64,000 nt of DNA from assembly GCF_001570525.1 (NCBI RefSeq), contig NZ_BBXC01000020.1, positions 1-64,000 of the forward strand, written 5' to 3'. Origin of the DNA: Herbidospora sakaeratensis. GTDB taxonomy: Bacteria; Actinomycetota; Actinomycetes; Streptosporangiales; Streptosporangiaceae. Shown here piece after piece: positions 45,960 through 56,370 of the stretch. The translations under genes were made by a program, and so were the position numbers. Positions within the stretch are counted from its first letter, which is position 1, and every line of letters begins with the position of its first letter. The notes under the pieces were generated by a model. The model searched no databases. It was not told the origin of the DNA and worked only from the letters and a program-made list of their open reading frames with translations.

Positions 45960-46637
45960 TCACGCGGCGTGAGCGTGCCGGCTTACGGCCTCGGACGTGG
46001 CGTTTTGCGTCGGTTCGGCAACGGGCTGACGGACGACTCCCGGAACTGTAGTGATCGCGGTCATGAGCCCGACTCGCAGCAGCTGCCACGCGATCGAGGC
46101 CACCAGCGCGAACTCCACGATCAGCAGGCCGCGCTCGGCCACGCCGATCAGCACGCCCCGGCCGGGCAGCGCCGCGTACGTCACGGCGGCCAGGCCGATG
46201 CCCGCGAGCAGGGTCAGCCATTCGAGCGTGCGGGCCACCGGCCGCCACTCGTCGTGGTCGGCGAACCGGCCGGCGAGCTGCGCGGTGGCGACGGGCAGCG
46301 CCAGGAACGCGACCGCCACCAGGTAGTCCTGCGCGCGCGCCCACGGGATCACGGCGACGCCCAGCAGGGTGAGGGACCAGAGGAGGATCAGCCGCTCGGG
46401 CCAGCCGTCGATCGGCGCCGATGCGGCCTTGAGCCCGGCGAGCAGGGCCAGTGAGGCCAGGCCCAGCATCGCGAGGGCGAACTCGGTCAGCACGCCGCGC
46501 TCCTGGGCGGCGTACTCGCTGATCGACAGCGCGACCGGGTCGAGGTGAGGGGAGGGATCAAGCTGACCGGCCACGACGGCGGCCATCGCGAGCACCAGAC
46601 CGGAGATCGCGATCACGGGAGAGAGCCTCTTGACCAT
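45960..46637 (-). CDS. DUF998-family membrane protein
   Basis: 225 residues from the ATG giving MVKRLSPVIAISGLVLAM; an ATG 12 codons upstream is the alternative. Six hydrophobic helices, including AISGLVLAMAAVVAGQLDPS, VLTEFALAMLGLASLALLAG and LILLWSLTLLGVAVIPWARA. The DPVALSISEYAAQERG segment after helix 1 matches DUF998 proteins (LDPV..TVSEYA type). Function unknown. Monocistronic, between the second conservon and the xyl operon terminator. Confidence 0.8.
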   Translation of the reverse strand: MVKRLSPVIAISGLVLAMAAVVAGQLDPSPHLDPVALSISEYAAQERGVLTEFALAMLGLASLALLAGLKAASAPIDGWPERLILLWSLTLLGVAVIPWARAQDYLVAVAFLALPVATAQLAGRFADHDEWRPVARTLEWLTLLAGIGLAAVTYAALPGRGVLIGVAERGLLIVEFALVASIAWQLLRVGLMTAITTVPGVVRQPVAEPTQNATSEAVSRHAHAA

Positions 46638-46735
46638 ACTTCGAGAGTGCCTCTTCGGCCGCCGGATATGCATCCGGTTAAGACCCCATTCGCCCCTGAT
46701 GGATTCCCCCTAGGGGCCCTCAGGGTCGCCCCAGG

Positions 46736-46765
46736 GCCGGGGGTGGGGCTGGGCCCACCCCCGGC
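46736..46765 (-). terminator. Terminator hairpin of the xylAB operon
   Basis: GCCGGGGGTGGG and CCCACCCCCGGC, perfect 12-bp arms, 6-nt loop, 4 nt beyond the xylB stop. No U-tract, which is common for actinomycete hairpin terminators. Confidence 0.85.
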
Positions 46766-46769
46766 GGGG

Positions 46770-48131
46770 TCACGCGGCGGCTTCTCTGTACCGGTCGCGC
46801 AGGCCGTCGATGGGGTCGCCCTCGAAGACGGTGACCTCACCCGAGGCCCACTCCGGCGGCTCCTCGCCGCCGGTGAGCAACCAGGCGGCCTGGCGGGCGG
46901 CGCCGTCGGCGACGTACTCCCCGGGCGGGGGCACGTGCACCGGCACGCCGAACACGCTGGGCGCGATGGTGCGCACGGCCTCCGAGCGCGCGCCGCCGCC
47001 GATCAGCAGCACCCGGTTGGGCGCCAGGCCGAGGGCGTCGAGCGCGTCGGCGAGACCGCAGAGCATGCCCTCGACGGCCGCGCGGGCGAAGTGCCCCGGC
47101 GTCGCGTTGGCCAGCCGCAGCCCGTGGAACGACCCGGTCGCGTCGGGCCGGTTCGGGGTCCGCTCGCCCTCCAGGTACGGCACCAGCGTCAGCCCTCCGG
47201 CCCCGGGAGGCGCCCCCAGGGCCAGATCGCTGAGCTCGGCCGGACCCACGCCCAGCACCCTGCCGACCGCGTCGAGCGTGCGGGCGGCGTTCATCGTGGC
47301 GACGAGCGGCAGGAACCGCCCGGTGGCGTCGGCGAAACCGGCGACGCCGCCCGAGGAGTCGGCCGACGCGTGCTCGGCGACGGCGAAGGCCGTGCCGGAC
47401 GTGCCGATCGAGACGATCACGTCGCCGGGACGCGCGCCGACGCCGAGGGCGGCGGCCATGTTGTCACCGGTGCCGGGCGCGAGCAGGGCCTGGTTGTACG
47501 TCCCGGCCTGCTCCCTCGGCCCGAGGACCTTGGCGACCTGCGGGGTGTGGCCGATGGCCATCTTGAGCAGGTCGAGCCGGTAGGCCCCGGTGGCCGGGGA
47601 CCAGTAGCCGGTCCCCGACGCCTCCCCGCGGTCGGTGGTGACGGTCGCGGGGGTGCCGCCGAGCTTCCAGGTCAGCCAGTCGTGCGGGAGGCAGACCGAC
47701 GCGGTGCGCGCGGCGTTCTCCGGCTCGTGCTGGGCCAGCCAGCGCAGCTTGGTGACGGTGAACGACGCGACGGGCACGCTGCCCACCGCCTCGGCCCACT
47801 TCTCCGGTCCGCCCAGCTCCGCGATCAGGTCGCGGGCCGCCTGGGCCGACCGGGTGTCGTTCCACAGCAGCGCCGGACGGACGACCTCGCCGTTCTCGTC
47901 GAGGCAGACCATGCCGTGCTGCTGGCCGCCCACCGAGACCGCCGCGACGTCGTCGAGGCCGCCCGCCATGGCGATGGCCTCCTGCAACGCCGTCCACCAG
48001 TGGCTCGGGTGGACCTCGGTGCCTTCGGGGTGCTTGGCCCGGCCTTCGCGGACCAGCGCGCCGGTCTCGGCGTCGCGCACCACGACCTTGCAACTCTGGG
48101 TCGACGAGTCGACCCCCGCGACGAGAGTCAT
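46770..48131 (-). CDS. xylB: Xylulokinase
   Basis: 453 residues, FGGY kinase phosphorylating D-xylulose with [21 protein letters not shown] (N-terminal phosphate site), [73 protein letters not shown] (catalytic Asp), [30 protein letters not shown] and [14 protein letters not shown]. The ATG shares one base with the xylA stop (TAATG), coupling the two genes. Converts the product of XylA for the pentose phosphate pathway. Secure. Confidence 0.96.
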   Translation of the reverse strand: MTLVAGVDSSTQSCKVVVRDAETGALVREGRAKHPEGTEVHPSHWWTALQEAIAMAGGLDDVAAVSVGGQQHGMVCLDENGEVVRPALLWNDTRSAQAARDLIAELGGPEKWAEAVGSVPVASFTVTKLRWLAQHEPENAARTASVCLPHDWLTWKLGGTPATVTTDRGEASGTGYWSPATGAYRLDLLKMAIGHTPQVAKVLGPREQAGTYNQALLAPGTGDNMAAALGVGARPGDVIVSIGTSGTAFAVAEHASADSSGGVAGFADATGRFLPLVATMNAARTLDAVGRVLGVGPAELSDLALGAPPGAGGLTLVPYLEGERTPNRPDATGSFHGLRLANATPGHFARAAVEGMLCGLADALDALGLAPNRVLLIGGGARSEAVRTIAPSVFGVPVHVPPPGEYVADGAARQAAWLLTGGEEPPEWASGEVTVFEGDPIDGLRDRYREAAA

Positions 48132-49273
48132 TACCGCACGCCGAGCAGGTGCTCGAGGGCGAGCTGCGACAGACGGGTGAAGTGGAAGCCCTGGGCCGCC
48201 ACGGCGTCGAGGTCGAACTCGTCGTTCAGCAGGTCCTGCAGGGTCTCGCCCTCGCCCAGGGTGCGGGCGCCCAGCTCGTCGACCTTGCTGGCGGCCAGCG
48301 CCTCCTGGACCTCCGGGTCGGCCCGGTAGGCCTTCGCCTTCTCCTTGAGGATCAGGTAGGTGCGCATGTTCGCCGCGATCGAGTCCCAGGCGTCGTTCTT
48401 GTCGTCGGTCCGGACCGGCTTGTAGTCGAAGTGGCGGGGGCCCTCGTAGCCGCCGTGCTCCAGCAGGTCGACCAGGAAGAACGCGTTCTGGACGTCGCCG
48501 TGACCGAAGATGAGGTCCTGGTCGTACTTGATGCCGCGCTGCCCGTTGAGGTCGAGGTGGAACAGCTTGCCGTGCCACATCGCCTGGGAGATGGCGTGGT
48601 AGTAGTTCAGGCCCGCCATCTGCTCGTGACCGGTCTCGGGGTTGAGGCCGACCATCTCGGGGCGCTCGAGCTCGTTGATGAACGCCAGCGCGTGGCCCAC
48701 CGTCGGGAGCAGGATGTCGCCGCGGGGCTCGTTCGGCTTCGGCTCGATCGCGAAGCGGATGTCGTAGCCCTTGTCGACCACGTACTGGCTCAGGATGTCC
48801 ATGGCCTCCTTGTAACGGGAGAGCGCGGCGCGGATGTCCTTGGCGGCGTCGGACTCGGCACCCTCGCGGCCGCCCCAGCAGACGTAGGTCTTGGCGCCCA
48901 GCTCGGCGGCCAGGTCGAGGTTGCGGATCACCTTGCGGATCGCGTAGCGGCGGATCTCGCGGTTGTTGCTGGTGAAGCCGCCGTCCTTGAACACCGGGTG
49001 GGTGAACAGGTTGGTGGTCGCCATGGGCACCTTGAGGCCGGTGTCGGCCAGCGCCTTCTTGAAGTTCTCGATCGCCTTGTCGCGGTCGGGCTCAACGGCG
49101 AGCAGGTCGTCGTCGTGGAAGGTCACGCCGTAGGCGCCGAGCTCGGCCAGCTTGTGCACGGTCTCGACCGGGTCGAGCGGGGCGCGCGTCGCGTCGCCGA
49201 ACTGGTCGCGGGCCTGCCAGCCGACGGTCCACAGACCGAATGTGAACTTGTCCTCGGGAGAGGGGGTGTACAC
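48131..49273 (-). CDS. xylA: Xylose isomerase
   Basis: 380 residues; converts D-xylose to D-xylulose (and D-glucose to D-fructose), metal-dependent TIM barrel of the short actinobacterial class. [28 protein letters not shown] (catalytic His/Asp), [47 protein letters not shown] (metal Glu), [40 protein letters not shown] and [14 protein letters not shown] start with GGAGG 7 nt upstream. Divergent from a ROK regulator across two palindromes. Secure. Confidence 0.98.
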   Translation of the reverse strand: MYTPSPEDKFTFGLWTVGWQARDQFGDATRAPLDPVETVHKLAELGAYGVTFHDDDLLAVEPDRDKAIENFKKALADTGLKVPMATTNLFTHPVFKDGGFTSNNREIRRYAIRKVIRNLDLAAELGAKTYVCWGGREGAESDAAKDIRAALSRYKEAMDILSQYVVDKGYDIRFAIEPKPNEPRGDILLPTVGHALAFINELERPEMVGLNPETGHEQMAGLNYYHAISQAMWHGKLFHLDLNGQRGIKYDQDLIFGHGDVQNAFFLVDLLEHGGYEGPRHFDYKPVRTDDKNDAWDSIAANMRTYLILKEKAKAYRADPEVQEALAASKVDELGARTLGEGETLQDLLNDEFDLDAVAAQGFHFTRLSQLALEHLLGVR

Positions 49274-49287
49274 GGGGCGCCTCCGAA

Positions 49288-49308
49288 TTAGTCTACGTTG
49301 TGGACTAA
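49288..49308. promoter_or_regulatory. Putative XylR operator
   Basis: TTAGTCTAC-GTT-GTGGACTAA, 9-bp arms with a single mismatch, 14 nt upstream of the xylA start codon. The TTAG...CTAA ends resemble ROK-type xyl operators. Position suits repression of xylA by the divergent ROK protein. Confidence 0.75.
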
Positions 49309-49356
49309 ATATGGAACGGGGACTCGTGCCGGTCAAGTAGGCGTGTCTAGGATTTC

Positions 49357-49372
49357 GTCCAGATTTCTGGAC
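49357..49372. promoter_or_regulatory. Second palindrome, near the ROK gene
   Basis: GTCCAGATTTCTGGAC with 7-bp perfect arms, 20 nt before the ROK start codon. The half-site GTCCA resembles the TAGTCCAC half-site of the other operator (reverse arm), so it may be an autoregulatory site. Confidence 0.55.
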
Positions 49373-49392
49373 CGGCAGTCAGGAAGGTGCGA

Positions 49393-50595
49393 ATGGCGCA
49401 GGCCGTACGGCACGACGCGATGCGGGCGCGCAACCTGTCCCTCGTCCTGCGAGAGGTCCGGACCCGTGGCTCGCTCACGCGGGCGTCCCTCGCCGAGGTC
49501 ACCGGGCTGACCAAGACGACCGTGTCCAAGCTGGTCGCAGACCTGCTCGACGCCGGGCTGGTGGTGGAGACCGGCGCCGTCAGGGCCGGCGAGCGCGGCC
49601 GTCCGGGGGTCGAGGTGCGGGTCAGCGGAGACCGCGTCGCGGCCCTCGGTCTCGAGCTCAACGTCGACTATCTGGCGGTCAGAGTCGTCGACCTGGCCCG
49701 CCGGGTGAGGCTGCGGCTGACCCAGACGGTCGACAACCGTTTGTCAGAACCGCTCGACGTCATCGGCGACCTCCGCCGCCTGGCGCTCTCGGCGCTCGCC
49801 CAGGCCGAGGGGACCGGATTGCGGGTCGTCGGCGCCGGTCTGGCCGTGCCCGGCCCGGTCGACGTCGAGTCGGGCGAGATCCACAACGCCCCCAACCTCG
49901 GCTGGCGGAACGTGCCCGTGGGAGCCGCCCTCGACCTCGGGGTGCCGATCAGGGTCGAGAACGAGGCCAACCTGGCCGCCCTCGGCGAACTCTGGTTCGG
50001 CGTCGGCCGGGCCGACTTCCTCTACGTCTCGGGCGAGATCGGCATCGGCGCCGGCCTGGTCGTCAACGGCGCCCTGTTCCGCGGCGCGCGCGGCTTCGCC
50101 GGCGAGCTCGGCCACGTGGTCGTGACGCCCGAGGGCCCGCAGTGCCGCTGCGGGGCCCGGGGCTGCCTGGAGCAGTACGCCGGCCAGGACGCCTTCTTCG
50201 ACGCCGTCGGCGACCGCAGCCCCTACGCCCACGGCATCGACGCCATCGTCGACCGGCTCGAACACGGCGACGCCGCCACCCTGGCCGCCTGCGACAAGGC
50301 GGGCTGGGCGCTCGGCGTGGCGCTGTCGTCGGCGATCAACCTGGTCGACCCGCACACGATCGTCCTGGGCGGCATCTACGCCCCCCTGTTCCCGTGGATC
50401 GGCGGCGTGGTCGCCGAGACGATGGGCGCCCGCCTGGCCCAACTGCGCGCCCAGGCCCCGCCCGTCGAGGTCTCTCAGCTCGGCTCGGAGGCGGCGGCGC
50501 TCGGCGCGGCCGGTCAGGTGCTGGAGACCGTCGTCGCCGACCCCGCCGCGCTCTCGGAGCGGCTCACAGACCGGAGGGATCCCGCCCCACGCTGA
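49393..50595 (+). CDS. ROK-family transcriptional repressor, probable xylose regulator
   Basis: 400 residues from the ATG giving MAQAVRHDAMRARNLSLV, with AGGAAGG upstream. N-terminal winged helix (SLTRASLAEVTGLTKTTVSK), then ROK domains: VVGAGLAVPGPVDVESGEIH, NAPNLGWRNVPVGAALDLGV, VENEANLAALGELWFG, GIGAGLVVNGALFRGARGFA, GELGHVVVTPEGPQCRCGAR and the zinc Cys set CRCGARGCLEQYA. Divergent from xylAB, which marks it as a XylR; effector probably xylose. GlcNAc or glucose cannot be excluded from sequence alone. Confidence 0.92.
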   Translation: MAQAVRHDAMRARNLSLVLREVRTRGSLTRASLAEVTGLTKTTVSKLVADLLDAGLVVETGAVRAGERGRPGVEVRVSGDRVAALGLELNVDYLAVRVVDLARRVRLRLTQTVDNRLSEPLDVIGDLRRLALSALAQAEGTGLRVVGAGLAVPGPVDVESGEIHNAPNLGWRNVPVGAALDLGVPIRVENEANLAALGELWFGVGRADFLYVSGEIGIGAGLVVNGALFRGARGFAGELGHVVVTPEGPQCRCGARGCLEQYAGQDAFFDAVGDRSPYAHGIDAIVDRLEHGDAATLAACDKAGWALGVALSSAINLVDPHTIVLGGIYAPLFPWIGGVVAETMGARLAQLRAQAPPVEVSQLGSEAAALGAAGQVLETVVADPAALSERLTDRRDPAPR

Positions 50596-50776
50596 TCTGC
50601 TCGGCGATCCGGCGCACCTCATCACCCGACAACCGGGGCGCCGGAGGGAGGTTGCGCAACAACGCCGCCACCACGTCGTCGACCGCGCCCCCCGCATGGT
50701 CGCGCGCGACCTCGTGGACCGCCTGGAACAACATCTGGTTCTCCGCGCGCTCCCGCGCCACGCGGTCGACGATCAT
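50564..50776 (-). CDS. Small hypothetical protein
   Basis: 70 residues, start ATG. IVDRVARERAENQMLFQAVH followed by EVARDHAGGAVDDVVAALLR and DEVRRIAEQISVGRDPSGL: a mostly helical sequence with alternating charge, no named family. Overlaps the 3' end of the ROK gene by 32 nt. Upstream is a Pro/C-rich leader with no clear ribosome-binding site beyond AGGGGGA. Codon bias favours it being real. Confidence 0.6.
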   Translation of the reverse strand: MIVDRVARERAENQMLFQAVHEVARDHAGGAVDDVVAALLRNLPPAPRLSGDEVRRIAEQISVGRDPSGL

Positions 50777-50875
50777 CGTTAAACGTCCCCCTTAGGAATG
50801 GCCGCCGACCACCCTAGGACCTGGCACCGACAGTTTCCCGGGAACAAGCGGAGATCCCCGGTTGCTGCTGGAGAC

Positions 50876-53127
<2,252 letters not shown>

Positions 53128-53187
53128 GCCCGCCTCCTTCGACGGCGGGCCGCGCCCGACGGACGCGGCCCGCGTTCACTCACGGGA

Positions 53188-54054
53188 TCAGACGCGCTGC
53201 CACAGGGCCGGCACGTTCGGGGGCTCCCAGCCGACGAGCGAGGTGTGCGGCTGGCGGCACTGGTAGGTTACGCCGCCGTAGGTCACCCGGTTGCCGGTCT
53301 GGTACGACACGCCGGCCGCCCAGGTGCCGCCCGGGTTCTGGGTGGGCGTGACCGTCGGGGTCGGCGTGGGCGTGGGGGTTGGGGTGACCGTGGGGGTGGG
53401 GGTCGGCGTCGGGTTGGGGTTGTTCCCGCCGCTGAAGACCACGTCGGAGCAGGTGTAGAACGCCTCGTTGGAGCCGACCACGCGCTGCCAGATGGAGAAG
53501 AGGATGTGGCGGCCGGTCCGCTGCGGGATGTTGATGGTCCAGTTGGTGAACGTCGTCGGGTTGAAGTTGTTGAACGTCTGGATGTGCACCAGGTCCGACC
53601 ACTTCAGCTGCATCGACGGGTTCCAGCCCTCGCGGGTGATGTAGAACTCGAAGTTGCTGTTCGAGTGGGGCGCCGTCGCGTGGTAGGTGATGGTGCGCGG
53701 CCCGGCGGAGAACGACGTCGCCGGCCAGTCGGTGCGCTGGAGGTCCAGCCCCCGGTACTTGTCACGGCCCGCGCTGCAGAGCTTCCCGTCGGGGATGATC
53801 TGGCGGTGGCGGCCGCCCGCTTCGAGCAGGCTGACCTCGTTCCAGTCGTAGAAGGCCTGGGTGCCCCCGGCGGCGACGGCGGCGGCGCAGGCGGCCGAGT
53901 CGGGCGACTCGGGGCCCTCGTTCTTGCACTGGTAGACGCGGCTCGGGGGGTTCGACATGGTGCCGTGGGCGCTGGCGGGGGCGGACGGCAGGACTACGAG
54001 CAGCGAGCCGGCCATGAGACCGGCGGCGGCTGCTGCCACCTTGTTACGTAACAC
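53188..54054 (-). CDS. AA10 lytic polysaccharide monooxygenase with CBM5/12
   Basis: 288 residues, secreted copper enzyme that oxidatively cleaves chitin or cellulose. Signal peptide 1-29, cleaving ASA|HGTMSNPPSRVYQC so that His30 becomes the N-terminal copper-brace His; the second His is in TAPHSNSNFEFYIT. AA10 core: NWTINIPQRTGRHILFSIWQ, RVVGSNEAFYTCSDVVF. Then a (TPTP)-rich linker and a CBM5/12 domain (WAAGVSYQTGNRVTYGGVTY, WEPPNVPALW). GTG start with GGAGG upstream. The CBM5/12 type suggests chitin. Upstream are AT-rich inverted repeats. Secure. Confidence 0.96.
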   Translation of the reverse strand: MLRNKVAAAAAGLMAGSLLVVLPSAPASAHGTMSNPPSRVYQCKNEGPESPDSAACAAAVAAGGTQAFYDWNEVSLLEAGGRHRQIIPDGKLCSAGRDKYRGLDLQRTDWPATSFSAGPRTITYHATAPHSNSNFEFYITREGWNPSMQLKWSDLVHIQTFNNFNPTTFTNWTINIPQRTGRHILFSIWQRVVGSNEAFYTCSDVVFSGGNNPNPTPTPTPTVTPTPTPTPTPTVTPTQNPGGTWAAGVSYQTGNRVTYGGVTYQCRQPHTSLVGWEPPNVPALWQRV

Positions 54055-54167
54055 TGGCTCTCCTCCGTGGAGCGGATACGCGAACTCCGGCCACCTCATG
54101 AGGAGAGCCGGAGCCCATGGCGGAAGGATCAGCGGGGGAACGCGGGGTGACGGCCGCGAACTTAAGC

Positions 54168-54197
54168 TTTCTATAAAGAAACCTTCCTAAGAGAAGG
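54168..54197 (-). promoter_or_regulatory. AT-rich inverted repeats upstream of the LPMO gene
   Basis: TTTCT-ATAA-AGAAA (14 bp) followed by CCTTC-CTAAGA-GAAGG, an AT-rich island in otherwise very GC-rich DNA about 115 nt before the LPMO start. Probable promoter/operator of the polysaccharide-degradation regulon; comparable TTTCxxxxAGAAA-like boxes precede other secreted hydrolases in actinomycetes, by memory. Confidence 0.5.
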
Positions 54198-54224
54198 ATC
54201 ACTCAGACTTCCTGACTCCGCAAG

Positions 54225-54704
54225 TCATCTGATGACATCAACCCGGATGACCGCAGGATGCCGCGCCGACTTTGTGACCCTCACCTCCCGCGCCCAGCAG
54301 GCGGAGGCGATGAGCGGCGCGGTGCCGGCGAAGTCGGCCTCGGTGATCCCGGCCCGGCAGTAGACCCACACGCGTTCCCCCTCCCGGGTCGGGCCGGTCC
54401 AGAGGACCACCGGCAGCCTGCCGCGCCGCGTCACGATGAGGGCTTCGGCGCAGGCCGTGCGGATGCGGTGGGGGGTGACCACACACCAGAGGCGGGCAAG
54501 GGCGCGCCTGCGGGCGAACGGGGAGACCGAGACGAGCGCGACAAGGAGCCCGGCGACGGTGACCACGAGCTGCCAGCCGACGGCCGAGACGAGAAACGGC
54601 CCCCCGATGAGGAGAGCCGCTTCATAACGCCAGCGCCACACGACCACGAAGGGACCCGGGGGCGCCACCCTGCCTTCCAGGGCCCGGACGAGTTGCCTGG
54701 TCAT
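54225..54704 (-). CDS. Small membrane protein resembling the N-terminus of FtsK-type transfer proteins
   Basis: 159 residues from the ATG giving MTRQLVRALEGRVAP, with GAGG upstream. Two hydrophobic helices (ALLIGGPFLVSAVGWQLVVT, VAGLLVALVSVSPFA), then VVTPHRIRTACAEALIVTRR, LPVVLWTGPTREGERVWVYC and ACWAREVRVTKSARHPAVIR. From memory this matches the region before the FtsK/SpoIIIE ATPase domain in transfer proteins of actinomycete integrative elements, but the ATPase is absent: the gene stops at VIRVDVIR. Overlaps the preceding small gene by ATGA. Either a free-standing relative or the remnant of a decayed element. Family assignment tentative. Confidence 0.5.
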   Translation of the reverse strand: MTRQLVRALEGRVAPPGPFVVVWRWRYEAALLIGGPFLVSAVGWQLVVTVAGLLVALVSVSPFARRRALARLWCVVTPHRIRTACAEALIVTRRGRLPVVLWTGPTREGERVWVYCRAGITEADFAGTAPLIASACWAREVRVTKSARHPAVIRVDVIR

Positions 54705-54931
54705 CTGCGGCTCGCCTCGGACTGGGCTTGGCGACTGGCCTGGAGGTGGTCGAAGCGGGGGTCGCGGTAGGTGCGGCGGTTCCATTTCCGGTCGATCTGC
54801 CAGCCGACGACGAAGGCGAAAGCGTCGGGTTCGGCGAAGAGGTCGTCGGTGCGGCGTTTGACGATGGCGGCGATTCGGTCCAATAAGCCACGAGGGGGCG
54901 ACAATTCCCTACCTCTTGGGTTAATCTGCAT
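54701..54931 (-). CDS. Small protein coupled to the FtsK-like remnant
   Basis: 76 residues, ATG with AAGGA about 9 nt upstream. QINPRGRELSPPRGLLDRIA, then VKRRTDDLFAEPDAFAFVVG and WQIDRKWNRRTYRDPRFDHL; charged, soluble, no known motif. Its stop overlaps the next gene by ATGA, and such small ORFs directly before transfer genes are typical of integrative elements, which supports the remnant idea weakly. Confidence 0.55.
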   Translation of the reverse strand: MQINPRGRELSPPRGLLDRIAAIVKRRTDDLFAEPDAFAFVVGWQIDRKWNRRTYRDPRFDHLQASRQAQSEASRR

Positions 54932-55164
54932 TGTGGATCGTCCTTTACTGAGCGGTGAGCGACGGTCTCCAGCTCCGGGGCCCGATGCGCCAACATCGGG
55001 TCCCGTTTTATTTAGGCCACAGATGGCCCCAGTTCACACCCTCCCGGTAGCGTTCCCAATCCGTTTATAACGCCATTCGGCCGGAAACATACCTAGACGA
55101 CCCTCACTGGCAATTACCACTTGGGCGGGCCCCAGTACGGGATTTTCGATCACCGGGACGTGCC
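54932..55164. other. Divergent region between the remnant genes and the XRE gene
   Basis: Contains a TTTATAACG patch near 55064 (possible -10 TATAAC for rightward transcription) and the hairpin listed next. No gene supported. No direct repeat resembling an att site noted. Confidence 0.5.
54977..55004 (+). terminator. Terminator-like hairpin
   Basis: GGGGCCCGATG pairs with CATCGGGTCCC (11 bp, one G-T), 6-nt loop, followed by GTTTTATTT. Oriented rightward, although no rightward gene precedes it; it may stop antisense read-through, or act as a leader hairpin for the leftward genes. Confidence 0.6.
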
Positions 55165-56052
55165 ATGGCTGGGACCAACCTGACGCTTCGGCGACGACAA
55201 CTCGCCGCTCGGCTGAAGCGGCTCCGGCAGGAGTCGGGGCTGACCCTCGAAGAGGTATGCACGCGGATGCATGCCTCTACGGCGAAACTCTCGCGGCTGG
55301 AAAACGGGCAGCGCGGGGCGAGCCCGCGTGACGTCGAAATCCTCACGGCCATCTACGGAATCAGCGATCCCGCGCTCATCGCGGAGCTGACCGCCATGGC
55401 GGCCGATTCACGCACCCAGCTGCTGCGCCGCGAGTATGGCAGCCTCGGCGACCGCGCCATTTACAGCTACATCGACATGGAAGCGGCGGCGACCGCGATC
55501 ACGGAATTCCAGATCGCGGCGTTTCCTGGCCTGCTTCAAATCGAAGACTATGCCAGAACCGTGATCCGGCTGATGAACATAGATCGAGAACCCGAGAAGA
55601 TCGAGAAGTGGACCCGCGCCCGCATGTTACGGCAGCGACTCCTGACCTCAGGCGATCCCCCCAAGTATCAGGCTTTCGTCGATGAGGCGGTCTTGTGGCG
55701 AGTGGTCGGCGGACCCGACATCATGCGCCGCCAGATCGAACACATCATTCCCCTGGCGGAGAGCAGTCTCGTGACGCTGCGGATCCTGCCGTTTCAGGCG
55801 GGACCATACCCTGCCGCCGACAGCCCTTTCGTGCTGTTCGACATCTCGGATTTCGAGACCAGCGTGGTTTACCGGGAGACCTTCTCGACGTTCAACCTCA
55901 TCGAGAAACCCGGCGACGTCGCCGCCTATCGCCGTGTGATCGACCACATGATGGGCGCCGCGCTCTCCCCCTCCGTGAGCATGGATTTCCTGGTCGAGAT
56001 GCGAGACCACTACGAGAGGGGTGGGCCGGGCTTCCTCCGCGCGGTTCCCTGA
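55165..56052 (+). CDS. XRE-family regulator with DUF5753 domain
   Basis: 295 residues. Helix-turn-helix at about 8-70 (LKRLRQESGLTLEEVCTRMH, STAKLSRLENGQRGASPRDV), then the DUF5753 domain: YIDMEAAATAITEFQIAAFP, GLLQIEDYARTVIRLMNID, VDEAVLWRVVGGPDIMRRQI, IEHIIPLAESSLVTLRILPF, SPFVLFDISD. Standard partner of a DUF397 gene, which follows at ~115 nt. These pairs are abundant in actinomycetes, and some act in differentiation (BldB/WhiJ-like family knowledge). Start ATG has a weak GGGA upstream. Confidence 0.94.
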   Translation: MAGTNLTLRRRQLAARLKRLRQESGLTLEEVCTRMHASTAKLSRLENGQRGASPRDVEILTAIYGISDPALIAELTAMAADSRTQLLRREYGSLGDRAIYSYIDMEAAATAITEFQIAAFPGLLQIEDYARTVIRLMNIDREPEKIEKWTRARMLRQRLLTSGDPPKYQAFVDEAVLWRVVGGPDIMRRQIEHIIPLAESSLVTLRILPFQAGPYPAADSPFVLFDISDFETSVVYRETFSTFNLIEKPGDVAAYRRVIDHMMGAALSPSVSMDFLVEMRDHYERGGPGFLRAVP

Positions 56053-56169
56053 CATCGGCGAACGGCAAAGGGCCGGCAGCGGTTTCCCATCAGTGCGCCG
56101 GACCCTCGAGCGGAGATCTTCACGTGCTGGTAGGTTCCCCGCGTCACCATGATCTCGAGAGGGAACCCG

Positions 56170-56370
56170 ATGTCAGGCACGGCACCGCTCAGCGAGGACC
56201 TCTGGATCCGCGCCTGCAACAACACCGAATGTGTTGAGGTCTCTCTGGCGGGTGACCGCGTCCGGGTGCGCGACAGCAAGCGTGGCGACGACGGAGCCGT
56301 TCTCGACTTCACGTCCGAGGAATGGCGGGCCTTCGTCGACGGGGTGCGGCGCGGCGTCTTCGACGTCTAG
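56170..56370 (+). CDS. DUF397 small protein
   Basis: 66 residues from the ATG giving MSGTAPLSEDLWIRACNNTE, with GAGAGGGA upstream. Characteristic CVEVSLAGDRVRVRDSKRGD and VLDFTSEEWRAFVDGVRRGV. Partner of the XRE/DUF5753 protein immediately upstream; the pair is thought to work as regulator and antagonist. Its stop overlaps the stop of the convergent flavocytochrome by 4 nt. Confidence 0.94.
   Translation: MSGTAPLSEDLWIRACNNTECVEVSLAGDRVRVRDSKRGDDGAVLDFTSEEWRAFVDGVRRGVFDV

Noticed and set aside
55165-56370. XRE/DUF397 pair as a classical toxin-antitoxin system
   Set aside because: The pair is a widespread actinomycete regulator family; nothing in the sequence shows a toxin. Recorded as regulator and partner only.
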